Origin: Spirochaetaceae bacterium | GTDB lineage: Bacteria > Spirochaetota > Spirochaetia > Treponematales > Breznakiellaceae | Direction of reading: 5' to 3' | DNA: 19,460 nucleotides | Assembly: GCA_031256815.1 (NCBI GenBank) | Contig: JAIRPU010000158.1 | Span: 1-19,460 of the forward strand | Shown here: positions 1 to 8,194 of the stretch, in pieces | Layout of the letters: every line of letters begins with the position of its first letter | Position numbering within the stretch: the first letter of the stretch is position 1 | Notes under the pieces: model-generated | Databases searched by the model: none | What the model saw: only the letters and a program-made list of their open reading frames with translations | What the model was told of the DNA's origin: nothing | Translations under genes and position numbers: made by a program

Positions 1-9
1 ATATAATTC

Positions 10-1422
10 TTGAAACTGCAAAACTTCCATGAAGATACAGGCAGACAGATTCAAAAACGTTTTGCGTCTGTGTTTAACGCTTTTTTTAACAACGAACTTG
101 TTAATTCATTCAAAAATGAAAATAAATATTATGCCGGCTCCGTTGACCGTGATTTTGCCGTATTTATAAATAAAACAGAAGAAAAACTGATTTTAAACGA
201 AAAACCTTTTGACCCTGAACTGGATTTATATGACGAAGTTTCTTCACTTAAAAAAAAAGAATTTTTGCACGTTTGGCGCCATATTGCCGAATATGTAAAT
301 CAAAATGAAAGCGTACTTGATGTTTCTTTTTTCAAATCCGCATTTGAGGCAAAACAGGGAAAGTTTGCGCCGGCAAGGCGTTATTTTATGCGGAAGTGGA
401 AATTTAATTTAAATAAACAGGAAGCGGAATGGGAATCCTGTTTTATAAAAAATGAATTCGAAAATTTTATAAACGAACTTATCGAAAAAATTAATAAGCT
501 GCGTTTAATAGCAAAAAGTTTTTCGCTTTCAAAAGAAGAAACAGGAAGGCTCTGGAATAATTCACGCGGTAAATGGCAAAATTCAAATTATGACGCGCTT
601 TTGGAATATGCAAAAATTTTTAATTCCGATGTGCGTCTTCAAACGCTTGCAAGACAGCTTGGCAGGGCGCGTCTTGTAAACGCCAGAGAGGACACGCCAA
701 AAGAGGCGCTTGTGTTCATGGGGCAGGACGAAAGCGGCGGCGCAAAAGCTGAATTTTTGGGCATAACAGAGGGAAACATATTAAATTCCATTTTGCCTTC
801 GGAGCTTGCGCTTCTTGGCACTGAATCTCTCGATTTAATTTTTTTTGATAGATGGTCGCGTAAAAAACTTTTATGCTACGAATACGGCGACAGTATGGCG
901 CTGACCACCGTTTCCTCTTCCTCGCGGCAAAAAAAACGTTTCGCTGAAGGGCCATTTGTTATTTGTATTGACAGTTCCGGTTCCATGCGCGGAGAACCTG
1001 AACGGTTTGCAAAAGCAATTGTATTTTCGCTACTGAAGTTTGCGCTTAAAACAAAACGTTTATGCTATTTAATTTCGTTTTCTACGGAAATTGCCGTTTT
1101 GGAATTAAGTTCTCTTGGCGACTCTCTAAATCTGCTAATTGAGTTTTTGTCAAACTCTTTTTACGGCGGCTCACAGCTTATTCCGGCGCTGGACGAAGCG
1201 CTTGGACTGCTTGAAAAAAAAGAGTATAGCGGCGCAGATGTTCTGGTTGTTTCAGATTTTATTTTGCCGCCGCTTAACGGCGAAATGGAAGCAAATATTC
1301 GCCGCGCGCAGTCTTGCCACACGAAATTTTATGCGGTTTTAACCGGTTCTATCGAAGACAGCCTGGTAAATCATGCCCTTTTAGACTTGTTTAATGCCCG
1401 TTATGTCTATGAACTTTTTTAA
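10..1422 (+). CDS. viaA: ViaA-like VWA-domain protein (partner of a MoxR/RavA AAA+ ATPase)
   Basis: This 470-residue protein has a helical N-terminal region and a C-terminal von Willebrand A domain (about residues 310-470). The metal-binding MIDAS motif is D321-S-S323-G-S325. The later metal loop reads GGS at 386-388, where ViaA has GGT, and the strand VVSDF carries D416. Order, length (E. coli ViaA is 483 aa) and the stretch FVICIDSSGSM resemble ViaA/YieM, which works with the MoxR-type ATPase RavA as a cytosolic chaperone-like pair. No ATPase gene is in the window, but one may lie just upstream. The TTG start at 10 is the only plausible one: TAA at 4-6 closes the frame and the next in-frame ATG is near residue 126. 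A different frame, open to the window edge, ends in TGA at 11-13, so an upstream gene may overlap as TTGA. The family is secure; the symbol is inferred. Confidence 0.85.
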   Translation: MKLQNFHEDTGRQIQKRFASVFNAFFNNELVNSFKNENKYYAGSVDRDFAVFINKTEEKLILNEKPFDPELDLYDEVSSLKKKEFLHVWRHIAEYVNQNESVLDVSFFKSAFEAKQGKFAPARRYFMRKWKFNLNKQEAEWESCFIKNEFENFINELIEKINKLRLIAKSFSLSKEETGRLWNNSRGKWQNSNYDALLEYAKIFNSDVRLQTLARQLGRARLVNAREDTPKEALVFMGQDESGGAKAEFLGITEGNILNSILPSELALLGTESLDLIFFDRWSRKKLLCYEYGDSMALTTVSSSSRQKKRFAEGPFVICIDSSGSMRGEPERFAKAIVFSLLKFALKTKRLCYLISFSTEIAVLELSSLGDSLNLLIEFLSNSFYGGSQLIPALDEALGLLEKKEYSGADVLVVSDFILPPLNGEMEANIRRAQSCHTKFYAVLTGSIEDSLVNHALLDLFNARYVYELF

Positions 1423-1432
1423 CTTTTGCAGT

Positions 1433-1463
1433 CTGCGCGCCGGCTCAAGGCAGCCGCAGTTTT
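1433..1463 (+). terminator. Weak Rho-independent terminator after viaA
   Basis: Ten bases after the viaA stop, CGGCT (1441-1445) can pair with AGCCG (1452-1456) across a six-base loop. CTG (1433-1435) can pair with CAG (1457-1459) outside it, leaving a bulge. Four T residues follow directly. The T-tract is short and the stem is interrupted, so this is a modest candidate. Its position between viaA and a separately regulated transporter fits. Confidence 0.4.
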
Positions 1464-1532
1464 GATATGCCCCATAATACATATCAATTTATGTTAAAAA
1501 AATCAATTTATGACATAGATTGACTTGTCATA
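1462..1532 (+). promoter_or_regulatory. Candidate operator region upstream of the symporter (two N10-spaced inverted repeats)
   Basis: Two inverted repeats lie in the viaA-symporter gap. TTGATATG (1462-1469) is matched by CATATCAA (1480-1487), and TATGACA (1509-1515) by TGTCATA (1526-1532). In both, the arms are separated by exactly ten bases. The direct repeat ATCAATTTATG occurs at 1483-1493 and 1502-1512, linking the two. The second inverted repeat overlaps the candidate promoter. Regulator binding is inference; the symmetry is seen directly. Confidence 0.4.
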
Positions 1533-1536
1533 TTAT
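1510..1536 (+). promoter_or_regulatory. Possible promoter of the symporter gene
   Basis: ATGACA (1510-1515) resembles a -35 box and TATTAT (1531-1536) a -10 box, with a short 15-base spacer. TATGCT at 1534-1539 with an 18-base spacer is an alternative. TTGACT at 1520-1525 has no good partner. A start near 1543 would give a leader of about 28 bases that includes the AGGAGG site. The assignment is tentative. Confidence 0.3.
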
Positions 1537-1570
1537 GCTAGACTGTAAAGAATTTAGTTTAGGAGGCTTT

Positions 1571-2758
1571 ATGTCAAAAAAAATAAAAATAGGATTAACT
1601 TTCAGACTTTTAATCGCCATTGCCCTGGGTATAATCATAGGTAAATGGATGCCTGCGCCGTTTTGCAGAATTTTTATTACTGCAGGCGGTATCGTAAGTT
1701 CTTTTCTTTCATTTGTAATTCCGCTTGTTATTCTTGCCTTTGTTACACTTGGAATAGCAAATTTAAGCACCGGCGCGGGGCTTCTTCTTGTTATAACAGC
1801 GGGGCTTTCGTATTTTTCCTCACTCGTTTCCGGTACCGCCGCCTTTATTACGGCGGAAAATCTGTTTCCATCTTTTATTTCCGATTCTTTTGTTTCCGGT
1901 CTTGACGCTGAATCCGGTATGCTTGCGCCATTCTTTAAAGTGCCTATTCCGCCTGTTATAAGCGTTATTGGCGCCGTAGCGCTTGCATTTATTTTGGGAC
2001 TTTGCATAAGCGCACAGCGCGCGCGCAACAGCGATAACACTCTTTATAAAGTGGTAAATGAATTTTCAGAGGCCATATCAGGCGTATTGCGCGTTGCTGT
2101 AATTCCGCTTTTGCCTTTACTCATCTGCGGTACTTTTGTAAACATGACGGTTAGCGGACAAACCTTCTCTATTTTAAATATGCTGTGGAAGGTATTTCTT
2201 ACCGTAATCATTCTTCATTTTATATATATGTTTGTGTTGTTTTGCATCGCCGCCGCCGTAGGCAAACGCAACCCTTTTAAAATGATGCGCAATCAAATTT
2301 CAGGTTATATGACGGCAATAGGCACACAATCTTCTGCGGCAACTATTCCCGTAAATTTAAAGTGTGCCGAAGCAAACGGCGTTTCAAATGAAATTCGTAA
2401 TTTTACCATCCCGTTGTGCGCAAATATTCACATGGCAGGTTCAATGATAACAATAACAAGCTGCGTTACCGCTGTTTTGCTTATGAACAATATGCCCGTA
2501 GGACTGCATATAATTGTGCCGTTTATTCTTACCCTTGGCGTAGCGATGATAGCGTCGCCAGGCGCTCCTGGCGGTTCAATAATGACGGCGCTTCCATTTT
2601 TGCCTATAGTAGGAATTCCGCAGGATGGCGCTATAGCGTCGCTTTTAATTGCGCTTTACATTACACAAGACAGTTTTGGAACAGCTTGTAATGTTTCCGG
2701 CGATAACGCGCTTTCTGTAATTGTAGATACAATTTATTCAAAATACATAAAAAAATAA
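1571..2758 (+). CDS. Dicarboxylate/amino-acid:cation symporter (DAACS/SDF family)
   Basis: A 395-residue, strongly hydrophobic inner-membrane protein of the sodium:dicarboxylate symporter family, which couples uptake of acidic or small neutral amino acids or dicarboxylates to Na+ or H+. The HP1-like serine-rich motif GTQSSAATIPVN begins at residue 251. The TM7 unwound motif, NMDGT in glutamate transporters, reads N285-I-H-M-A-G-S291 here. It is closer to the NMAGA form of the serine/threonine transporter SstT, as is the following ITIT. A GAPGGS loop follows in the HP2 region. The start is fixed by AGGAGG at 1561-1566, four bases before ATG 1571; an in-frame ATG at 1520 lies in the promoter region. 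recG follows after 20 bases. The substrate cannot be read from sequence; Ser/Thr or another neutral substrate is more likely than glutamate. Confidence 0.88.
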   Translation: MSKKIKIGLTFRLLIAIALGIIIGKWMPAPFCRIFITAGGIVSSFLSFVIPLVILAFVTLGIANLSTGAGLLLVITAGLSYFSSLVSGTAAFITAENLFPSFISDSFVSGLDAESGMLAPFFKVPIPPVISVIGAVALAFILGLCISAQRARNSDNTLYKVVNEFSEAISGVLRVAVIPLLPLLICGTFVNMTVSGQTFSILNMLWKVFLTVIILHFIYMFVLFCIAAAVGKRNPFKMMRNQISGYMTAIGTQSSAATIPVNLKCAEANGVSNEIRNFTIPLCANIHMAGSMITITSCVTAVLLMNNMPVGLHIIVPFILTLGVAMIASPGAPGGSIMTALPFLPIVGIPQDGAIASLLIALYITQDSFGTACNVSGDNALSVIVDTIYSKYIKK

Positions 2759-2778
2759 AATGAGAATATTGTATTTGG

Positions 2779-4893
2779 ATGTTTGTTAGAGAACTGAATA
2801 TACCCGTCCGCTCAATTAAAGGTATTGGGGAACGAAAAGCATTAAAATTGTGCGAGGCGGGTATTATCGATATTGCCGCCGTTTTAACGCGCTTTCCAAA
2901 AGATTACGAAGACCGTTCACGTTCCGTCCCGCTTATAGATTATAACAAACAAAGAAATATATGCACTGTTGCGCAGGTAATTGCCCATTCAACATTTCGT
3001 TTTAAAGGCGAGCTTAGAACTAAAATTGTAATAGAAGACGAAACGGCGCGCGCGGTAATTCCATGTTTTTTTAAGGGAGATTATCTTGCAAAAAAACTTG
3101 TTGTAGGCGATGAATACCGGATTTCAGGACATTTTGAACGCAATAAATATGGAGAATTACAGTCCACCCGAATAGATTTTGAAGAAGCATCGATTACCGG
3201 CGCAAGCTCAAAGTTTGGCGGTATACTTCCAGTCTATTATTACAGTGATAACGAACGTAACAAACTTTTACGCGGTACCGTTCTTAGCGCTTTAACTTTA
3301 TACGCAAATAATATCGAAGATGAACTTCCGCAGGAAATTATCAAATCCGAAGCACTGTTTTCCAAATCAAGAGCGCTTTATGCCCTGCATTTTCCGCAAA
3401 GCATGACTGAGCTTGAAACCGCGCGAAAAACTCTTGTTTTTGAAGAGCTTTTTTTTCTTGAAATAATTGTCGGCAGAAGAAGACGCAGAGGCGCGGCACC
3501 GGCTCAGGAATATTCAGCTTCAACAACGCGGACGCTTCAAAAAAAACTTGAATCCAGACTTCCATTTGCGCTTACAAATGGACAGCGCAAAGCGATTGAC
3601 GAAATTAACGCCGATATTGGTTGCGCAGTGCCAATGGCAAGGCTTTTGCAGGGGGATGTTGGTTCAGGTAAAACATTGGTGGCATTTTTTGCCGCGCTTG
3701 CCGTTATCGAAACCGGCGCGCAGGCTGCGCTTATGGCTCCAACAGAGCTTCTTGCGCGCCAGCACGCCGAAACTGCCGCTAATTTGCTTGAACCGCTTGG
3801 GCTTCGTGTAGCGTTTCTTACAGGAAATATAAAACAAACCGGCAGAAAGCCGCTTCTCACCGCCCTCAAAAACGGGGAAATTGATTTTATAATTGGCACG
3901 CACGCGCTTTTTTCCAGAGACGTAACATATAAAAAACTTGCCCTTGCAATAATTGACGAACAGCACCGTTTTGGCGTAACCCAGCGTGAATCGATTTTGG
4001 CAAAAGGCAATGGCGTATCCCTTTTAATGATGAGCGCTACCCCAATTCCGCGCACGCTTGCCATGACGATTTTTGGAGATATGGATGTATCGGTTATACA
4101 CGATATGCCACCAGGACGTAAACCGGTTATTACGCATCTTGCACGCGGCGAAAATGAAATGCGGGTTTATGAATTTGTTCGCGATGAACTTAACGCCGGA
4201 CGGCAGGCTTATTTTGTCTATCCGCTTATAGAACAAAACGATGAACTTGCGTTAAAAGACGCCGAGTCTATGCAAAAACGGCTTTCAAACGAAATTTTTC
4301 CGCAATTTTCTTCTGAACTTCTCCATTCACGTATAAACGAAGAAGAAAAACGCGCAATAATGCGCCGCTTCAGGCTTGGCGAAACCAAAATTCTTGTTGC
4401 CACAAGCGTTGTTGAAGTCGGCGTAGATGTACCTAACGCAAGTTGTATGGTAATTGAACACGCCGAACGTTTTGGCCTTTCCGCGCTGCACCAACTGCGA
4501 GGGCGGGTTGGACGCGGCACACATCAATCTTATTGTTTCTTAATTTATGCGCAAAAAGAAAGCATTGAATTGGCGGGTACTTATGCGGAACTTTTAACAA
4601 ACGAAGAGCGAAGCCGCGAAGGTAAACGGCTTATGGTAATGTTAAACGAAACCGACGGTTTTGCAATAGCGGAAGAAGACCTGAAATTTCGCGGTTATGG
4701 AGAAATTACCGGAACAGAGCAATCGGGATTTATGCGGCTTGGTATTGCTGACCCGCTGCGCGATTTAGCGGCGCTTGAACGCGCGCGTAAACTTGCCTTT
4801 GCCATACTTGATGAAGACCCTTCCCTTTCTTTACCGCAAAATTCTGTTATAGCCAGAGTTCTACAGCGATCCCCGCCTTTTTTAACAGCTTGA
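2779..4893 (+). CDS. recG: ATP-dependent DNA helicase RecG
   Basis: A 704-residue protein close to the usual RecG length (693 in E. coli). RecG remodels stalled replication forks and branch-migrates Holliday junctions in the cytosol. The N-terminal wedge region with its OB-fold covers roughly residues 60-150. Helicase motif I is GDVGSGKT with K298, motif II is D393-E-Q-H396, and motif III is the SATPIPRTLA segment. The second RecA-like domain carries VATSVVEVGVDVPNA and the QLRGRVGRG motif, and the C-terminal FRGYGEITGTEQSG segment is typical of RecG. The ATG at 2779 has no clear ribosome binding site and lies 20 bases after the symporter stop, so translation may be coupled. recN follows after 62 bases, giving two recombination-repair genes in a row. 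Confidence 0.97.
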   Translation: MFVRELNIPVRSIKGIGERKALKLCEAGIIDIAAVLTRFPKDYEDRSRSVPLIDYNKQRNICTVAQVIAHSTFRFKGELRTKIVIEDETARAVIPCFFKGDYLAKKLVVGDEYRISGHFERNKYGELQSTRIDFEEASITGASSKFGGILPVYYYSDNERNKLLRGTVLSALTLYANNIEDELPQEIIKSEALFSKSRALYALHFPQSMTELETARKTLVFEELFFLEIIVGRRRRRGAAPAQEYSASTTRTLQKKLESRLPFALTNGQRKAIDEINADIGCAVPMARLLQGDVGSGKTLVAFFAALAVIETGAQAALMAPTELLARQHAETAANLLEPLGLRVAFLTGNIKQTGRKPLLTALKNGEIDFIIGTHALFSRDVTYKKLALAIIDEQHRFGVTQRESILAKGNGVSLLMMSATPIPRTLAMTIFGDMDVSVIHDMPPGRKPVITHLARGENEMRVYEFVRDELNAGRQAYFVYPLIEQNDELALKDAESMQKRLSNEIFPQFSSELLHSRINEEEKRAIMRRFRLGETKILVATSVVEVGVDVPNASCMVIEHAERFGLSALHQLRGRVGRGTHQSYCFLIYAQKESIELAGTYAELLTNEERSREGKRLMVMLNETDGFAIAEEDLKFRGYGEITGTEQSGFMRLGIADPLRDLAALERARKLAFAILDEDPSLSLPQNSVIARVLQRSPPFLTA

Positions 4894-4940
4894 TTATTGG
4901 CAGCCCGCTCTGAAAGGGAGTGGTTTTTGGAATGGGAAGC

Positions 4941-4949
4941 TGCTATAAT
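4941..4949 (+). promoter_or_regulatory. Extended -10 promoter element immediately before recN
   Basis: TGCTATAAT is a perfect extended -10 box (TG-n-TATAAT). The hexamer at 4944-4949 ends six bases before the ATG at 4956, so transcription would start at or next to the start codon and yield a leaderless message. No good -35 box lies 16-18 bases upstream, which extended -10 promoters tolerate. Confidence 0.5.
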
Positions 4950-4955
4950 ATATTC

Positions 4956-6764
4956 ATGCTGGAAGAACTTTCTGTGCGGAATTATGCGCTCATCGATAAC
5001 TTAAATTTGAATTTTGAAAAAGGGCTTAACATCATCACCGGCGAAACCGGTGCCGGTAAGTCAATTATTGTTGGCTCGTTAAGTTTTTTACTTGGCGCCA
5101 AAGCCGACGCCGGCTGTATACGAACCGGTGCCGAAGAAGCGGGAGTTAACGCGGTAATTTTTATAGACAGCGCTCATACCGAAGCGCGCGCATGGCTTGG
5201 CGCGCGCGATATTCAGATTGAAGATGAGCGTGTTATTGTCAGACGCAGCCTTAAAAGCTCAGGACGCGGCTCAATTTTTATTCAAAACGTTCCGGCCACC
5301 CGTTCCGATTTATCTGAATTTATGGCGTTGCTTTTTGATATTCACGGGCAGCATGACCATGAATCGCTTTTAAGGCGCGACACCCACCGTAAATATCTTG
5401 ACCGTTTTGCCGGAATAGAAGCCGAAGTTGCCGAATTTACTCAAATTTTTAATACACTTACCGAAAAACGCAAAAATATTGAAGCGGCGGAAGGTTCAAC
5501 ACGGGAACGGGAAGCAAGAATAGAACTTTTAAGTTTTGCCGCAGACGAAATAGAAAAAGCGCGTTTAAAAAATGGCGAAAGCCGCGATTTGGAAGCGGAG
5601 GCGTCCCGTCTTGCCTCTTTTGAAAAACTTGCCGCATTTATAGAAACCGCCAGCCTTGCTTTTTTTGAAGACGGCGCTTCTGTTTTAAGCTTAACGCGGC
5701 GTGCCCGCGCCGCGCTGGAATCCGCAGCCGCATTGGATGGTTCGCTTAGCCCACTTGAACAGAGACTCTCTAACCTGTTTTATGAAGCGGACGATATTGC
5801 CGCCGAGCTGCGTTTATACAGGGATTCGCTTTCTTTTGACCCTTCCAGACAGGAAACCGTTGAAGAAAGGCTCTCGTTTATTCAAAAACTAAAAAAAAAG
5901 TATGTTAAAACAGCTATTGTTGAAGGCGGCGAAAAGAGTTTTACCACAGTAGAAGATGCTATATTGGCTTATAGAGACGAAGCTTTGGCTGAAATTGAGG
6001 CGCTTTCCGCAAGCGATGAAAACCGCGAAAAGTTAAAAAACGAAGTTATTGCGCTTGAAAAAGAAATAGCGCTTAAAGCGCGTTCAATTTCAGCAAAACG
6101 GCTTGCCGCTTCATCGAATCTAAGCGCAATGATAAGCGCGGTTCTTCGGCGGCTTGGAATGAACGCGGCTAAATTTTCCGTACGGCTTGCTCCAAAAACA
6201 CCTGAAGGCGCAGGACGAATGTTGCTTGGCCCCTATGGAGCCGATGACGTTGAATTCCTGTTTTCCGCAAATGCAGGCGAACCGGAAAAAGAGCTTGCGC
6301 GTATAGCCTCAGGCGGCGAACTTTCCAGAGTAATGCTTGCCATAAAGGCAACGCTTGCCTCAGGCGGACTTAACAATGCCGAAAAACCGGAGAAATCTGA
6401 ACTGTTTCCAGGCGCGCTTAACACAACGGCGGCTCAAAAGTCAGATTCTTCGCCGGACACATTGATTTTTGACGAAATTGACACAGGAATTGGCGGAGAG
6501 GTTGCGATTGCCGTTGGAGAGGAACTAACACGTATTTCCAAAGGAAAACAGGTTTTTTGTATAACTCATATTGCCAGCATAGCGGCAAGAGCGGCGCACC
6601 ATATACTTGTCGAAAAGGCAAGCGACGGCAGGCGTACCGTTACCACAGTCCGCTCTCTTTCCGGAGAAGCAAGACGGGCTGAAATTGCGCGTCTTTTGGC
6701 AGGCAGTAAAGACGAAACGGCGCTTGCACACGCGGGAGAACTTTTGGCAAAATGGGCGGTTTAA
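4956..6764 (+). CDS. recN: DNA repair protein RecN
   Basis: An SMC-like ATPase of 602 residues that acts at double-strand breaks. The N-terminus MLEELSVRNYALID is the family pattern. Walker A is GETGAGKS (G29-S36, with K35), and the RecN-specific DIHGQHDHE follows. Coiled-coil sequence rich in Glu, Lys and Ala lies between. The ABC signature SGGELS is at 452-457 and Walker B LIFDEID has D506 and E507, followed by the CITH switch histidine. About 50 residues separate signature and Walker B, longer than in E. coli RecN, because of a polar insertion around 470-500. The ATG at 4956 was chosen from the family N-terminus and lies just after a -10 box. An in-frame ATG at 4932, preceded by AAAGGGAG, would add eight residues and cannot be excluded; GTG at 4920 is less likely. 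The GntR gene follows after 22 bases. Confidence 0.96.
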   Translation: MLEELSVRNYALIDNLNLNFEKGLNIITGETGAGKSIIVGSLSFLLGAKADAGCIRTGAEEAGVNAVIFIDSAHTEARAWLGARDIQIEDERVIVRRSLKSSGRGSIFIQNVPATRSDLSEFMALLFDIHGQHDHESLLRRDTHRKYLDRFAGIEAEVAEFTQIFNTLTEKRKNIEAAEGSTREREARIELLSFAADEIEKARLKNGESRDLEAEASRLASFEKLAAFIETASLAFFEDGASVLSLTRRARAALESAAALDGSLSPLEQRLSNLFYEADDIAAELRLYRDSLSFDPSRQETVEERLSFIQKLKKKYVKTAIVEGGEKSFTTVEDAILAYRDEALAEIEALSASDENREKLKNEVIALEKEIALKARSISAKRLAASSNLSAMISAVLRRLGMNAAKFSVRLAPKTPEGAGRMLLGPYGADDVEFLFSANAGEPEKELARIASGGELSRVMLAIKATLASGGLNNAEKPEKSELFPGALNTTAAQKSDSSPDTLIFDEIDTGIGGEVAIAVGEELTRISKGKQVFCITHIASIAARAAHHILVEKASDGRRTVTTVRSLSGEARRAEIARLLAGSKDETALAHAGELLAKWAV

Positions 6765-6786
6765 CAGAATCGCTTGTAAACTAAAG

Positions 6787-7170
6787 ATGAATAAAATTAT
6801 TACGGACAGCTCAAAATTTTTTACGCTGGATCCACAGGACGCCGCCCCAATTTACAGACAGATTATACGGCAAATTGAATACGCAATACTTTCCGGAAAG
6901 TTAAAACAGGGCGACCGGCTTCCTACAATACGAAAATTAGCAATCGATTTAAAGATAAACCCTAACACAATAGCAAAAGCTTATGGTGAACTTGAAATAC
7001 GCGGTATACTGGTAACTCAGGTTGGACGCGGTACTTATATTTCAGATAAAAAACCGGACAAAAAAGATGCCGGCAGAACGCAAAAAATATCTGAACTATG
7101 CGGACGTTTTTTACGCGATATGGCAGCGCTTGGCGTGGAAAAAGATGAAATTTTGCGCTTGCTAAAATAG
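6787..7170 (+). CDS. GntR-family transcriptional regulator, YtrA-like
   Basis: A 127-residue protein with a winged helix-turn-helix DNA-binding domain at about 20-88. It starts with PIYRQIIRQIEYAI and contains RLPTIRKLA, the recognition-helix region NPNTIAKAYGELE and the wing GRGTYIS. The tail after the wing is only about 40 residues, too short for the large ligand domains of FadR, HutC or MocR types. This is the YtrA subgroup, whose members often repress an adjacent ABC exporter or membrane-protein operon and respond to cell-envelope stress. Here the next gene encodes an SPFH membrane protein and no ABC genes follow. The ATG at 6787 fits the family length; the frame is open further upstream but overlaps recN. 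No strong ribosome binding site is seen. The target operon is inferred from position. Confidence 0.9.
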   Translation: MNKIITDSSKFFTLDPQDAAPIYRQIIRQIEYAILSGKLKQGDRLPTIRKLAIDLKINPNTIAKAYGELEIRGILVTQVGRGTYISDKKPDKKDAGRTQKISELCGRFLRDMAALGVEKDEILRLLK

Positions 7171-7228
7171 CGCTGCGGCACTATGATTTGCAATAAAGGG
7201 AAATATTAAGTTTTAGACAGAATTGTTT

Positions 7229-8194
7229 ATGGAAGTAAAATTTTTAAAAAATGAAGAGAAAGAACACCGGCAAATAATGCAAAAACGGGATTATTCGCTT
7301 TTTACATTTCGGGCGCTGCTTGCAACAGTGTCGTTTGCCGTTTTGTTTTTTATGCCGTTTACGGGCGGCGCCGCGTTTGGTTTAGACGCTTTTGGATTTA
7401 GCGGTATGCGCGTATTTGTGCTTAAACCGGCGCTGTTTTTTGCCGCGCTGCTTGTAATTTTTTCTGTTCATAAACTTGACGAATGGGAACGCGCCGTAAT
7501 TCTGCGTTTTGGCAGTTTTTCGCGTGTCTGCGGCCCCGGGCTTTTTATTTTAATTCCGGTTGCGGAACGTATTTCACAAAAAGTTGACTTGCGCATACGT
7601 GTAACCGATTTTTCAGCACAGGAGACGCTCACGCTCGATTCTGTAACGGTTACTGTTGACGCGCTTTGTTTTTGGCTCGTTTGGGACCCTGAAAAAGCTG
7701 TGTTGGAAGTAGAAAATTATGAACAGGCGGTAATTCTCTCCTGCAAAACTGCGCTGCGCAACGCTATATCAAGTCATGAGCTTACAACTTTTTTGGAGCG
7801 TGGTGATATTATATCAAAGCAAATTCAAAAAGATGTAGACGCCAAAACTACGGAATGGGGAATTACAGTGCAGCATGTTGAGATAAGCGACATTCAAATT
7901 CCAGAAGCGCTGCAAGATTCGCTTTCAAGACTAGCGCAGGCGGAACGTGAAAAGAAAGGCCGGATTCTGCTTGCCGAAGCGGAAATAGAAATTGCCGCAA
8001 AACTGGAAGAAGCGGTACGCATTTATTCCGGAAACAAGCAGGCAATGAAGTTAAAAATTCTTTCAATTTTGAATGAAGGTCTTAAAGCGGGTAATTCGAT
8101 GATGCTTGTTCCAGGCGAAATTACAGAAGAACTTAGAACAAAAGATGTTTTTGGACTGGAAGCGCTTTTGGAACAAAGACGCGGAGATAAATAA
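7229..8194 (+). CDS. SPFH/Band 7 (slipin/stomatin-like) membrane protein
   Basis: A 321-residue protein with two hydrophobic segments (about 27-44 and 63-80) followed by an SPFH domain (about 85-245). The domain begins DEWERAVILRFGSF and holds GPGLFILIP, WDPEKAVLEVENYEQA and WGITVQHVEISDIQIPE. A charged helical segment rich in AEAE follows (about 236-265). This is the prokaryotic slipin pattern; such proteins oligomerise at the membrane and organise microdomains or protease partners. The usual NfeD partner is not adjacent. ATG 7229 was chosen; a TTG two codons upstream (7223) and ATG 7277 are alternatives, and none has a clear ribosome binding site. The stop overlaps the next gene as TAATG. 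The upstream GntR regulator may control it. The family is clear, the role is not. Confidence 0.85.
   Translation: MEVKFLKNEEKEHRQIMQKRDYSLFTFRALLATVSFAVLFFMPFTGGAAFGLDAFGFSGMRVFVLKPALFFAALLVIFSVHKLDEWERAVILRFGSFSRVCGPGLFILIPVAERISQKVDLRIRVTDFSAQETLTLDSVTVTVDALCFWLVWDPEKAVLEVENYEQAVILSCKTALRNAISSHELTTFLERGDIISKQIQKDVDAKTTEWGITVQHVEISDIQIPEALQDSLSRLAQAEREKKGRILLAEAEIEIAAKLEEAVRIYSGNKQAMKLKILSILNEGLKAGNSMMLVPGEITEELRTKDVFGLEALLEQRRGDK

Noticed and set aside
1520..1570. Start of the symporter at 1520
   Set aside because: ATG 1571 has AGGAGG four bases upstream; the extra 17 codons overlap promoter-like sequence.
1528..2040. 170-codon frame on the - strand opposite the symporter
   Set aside because: Antisense shadow of a conserved membrane protein, with no domain or ribosome binding site.
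3537..4064. 175-codon frame on the - strand opposite recG
   Set aside because: It lies wholly opposite the conserved helicase motifs and its translation is low-complexity Ser/Ala/Arg sequence.
6607..6786. N-terminal extension of the GntR regulator into recN
   Set aside because: The extra 60 codons are the out-of-frame reading of the RecN C-terminus; ATG 6787 gives the normal YtrA length.
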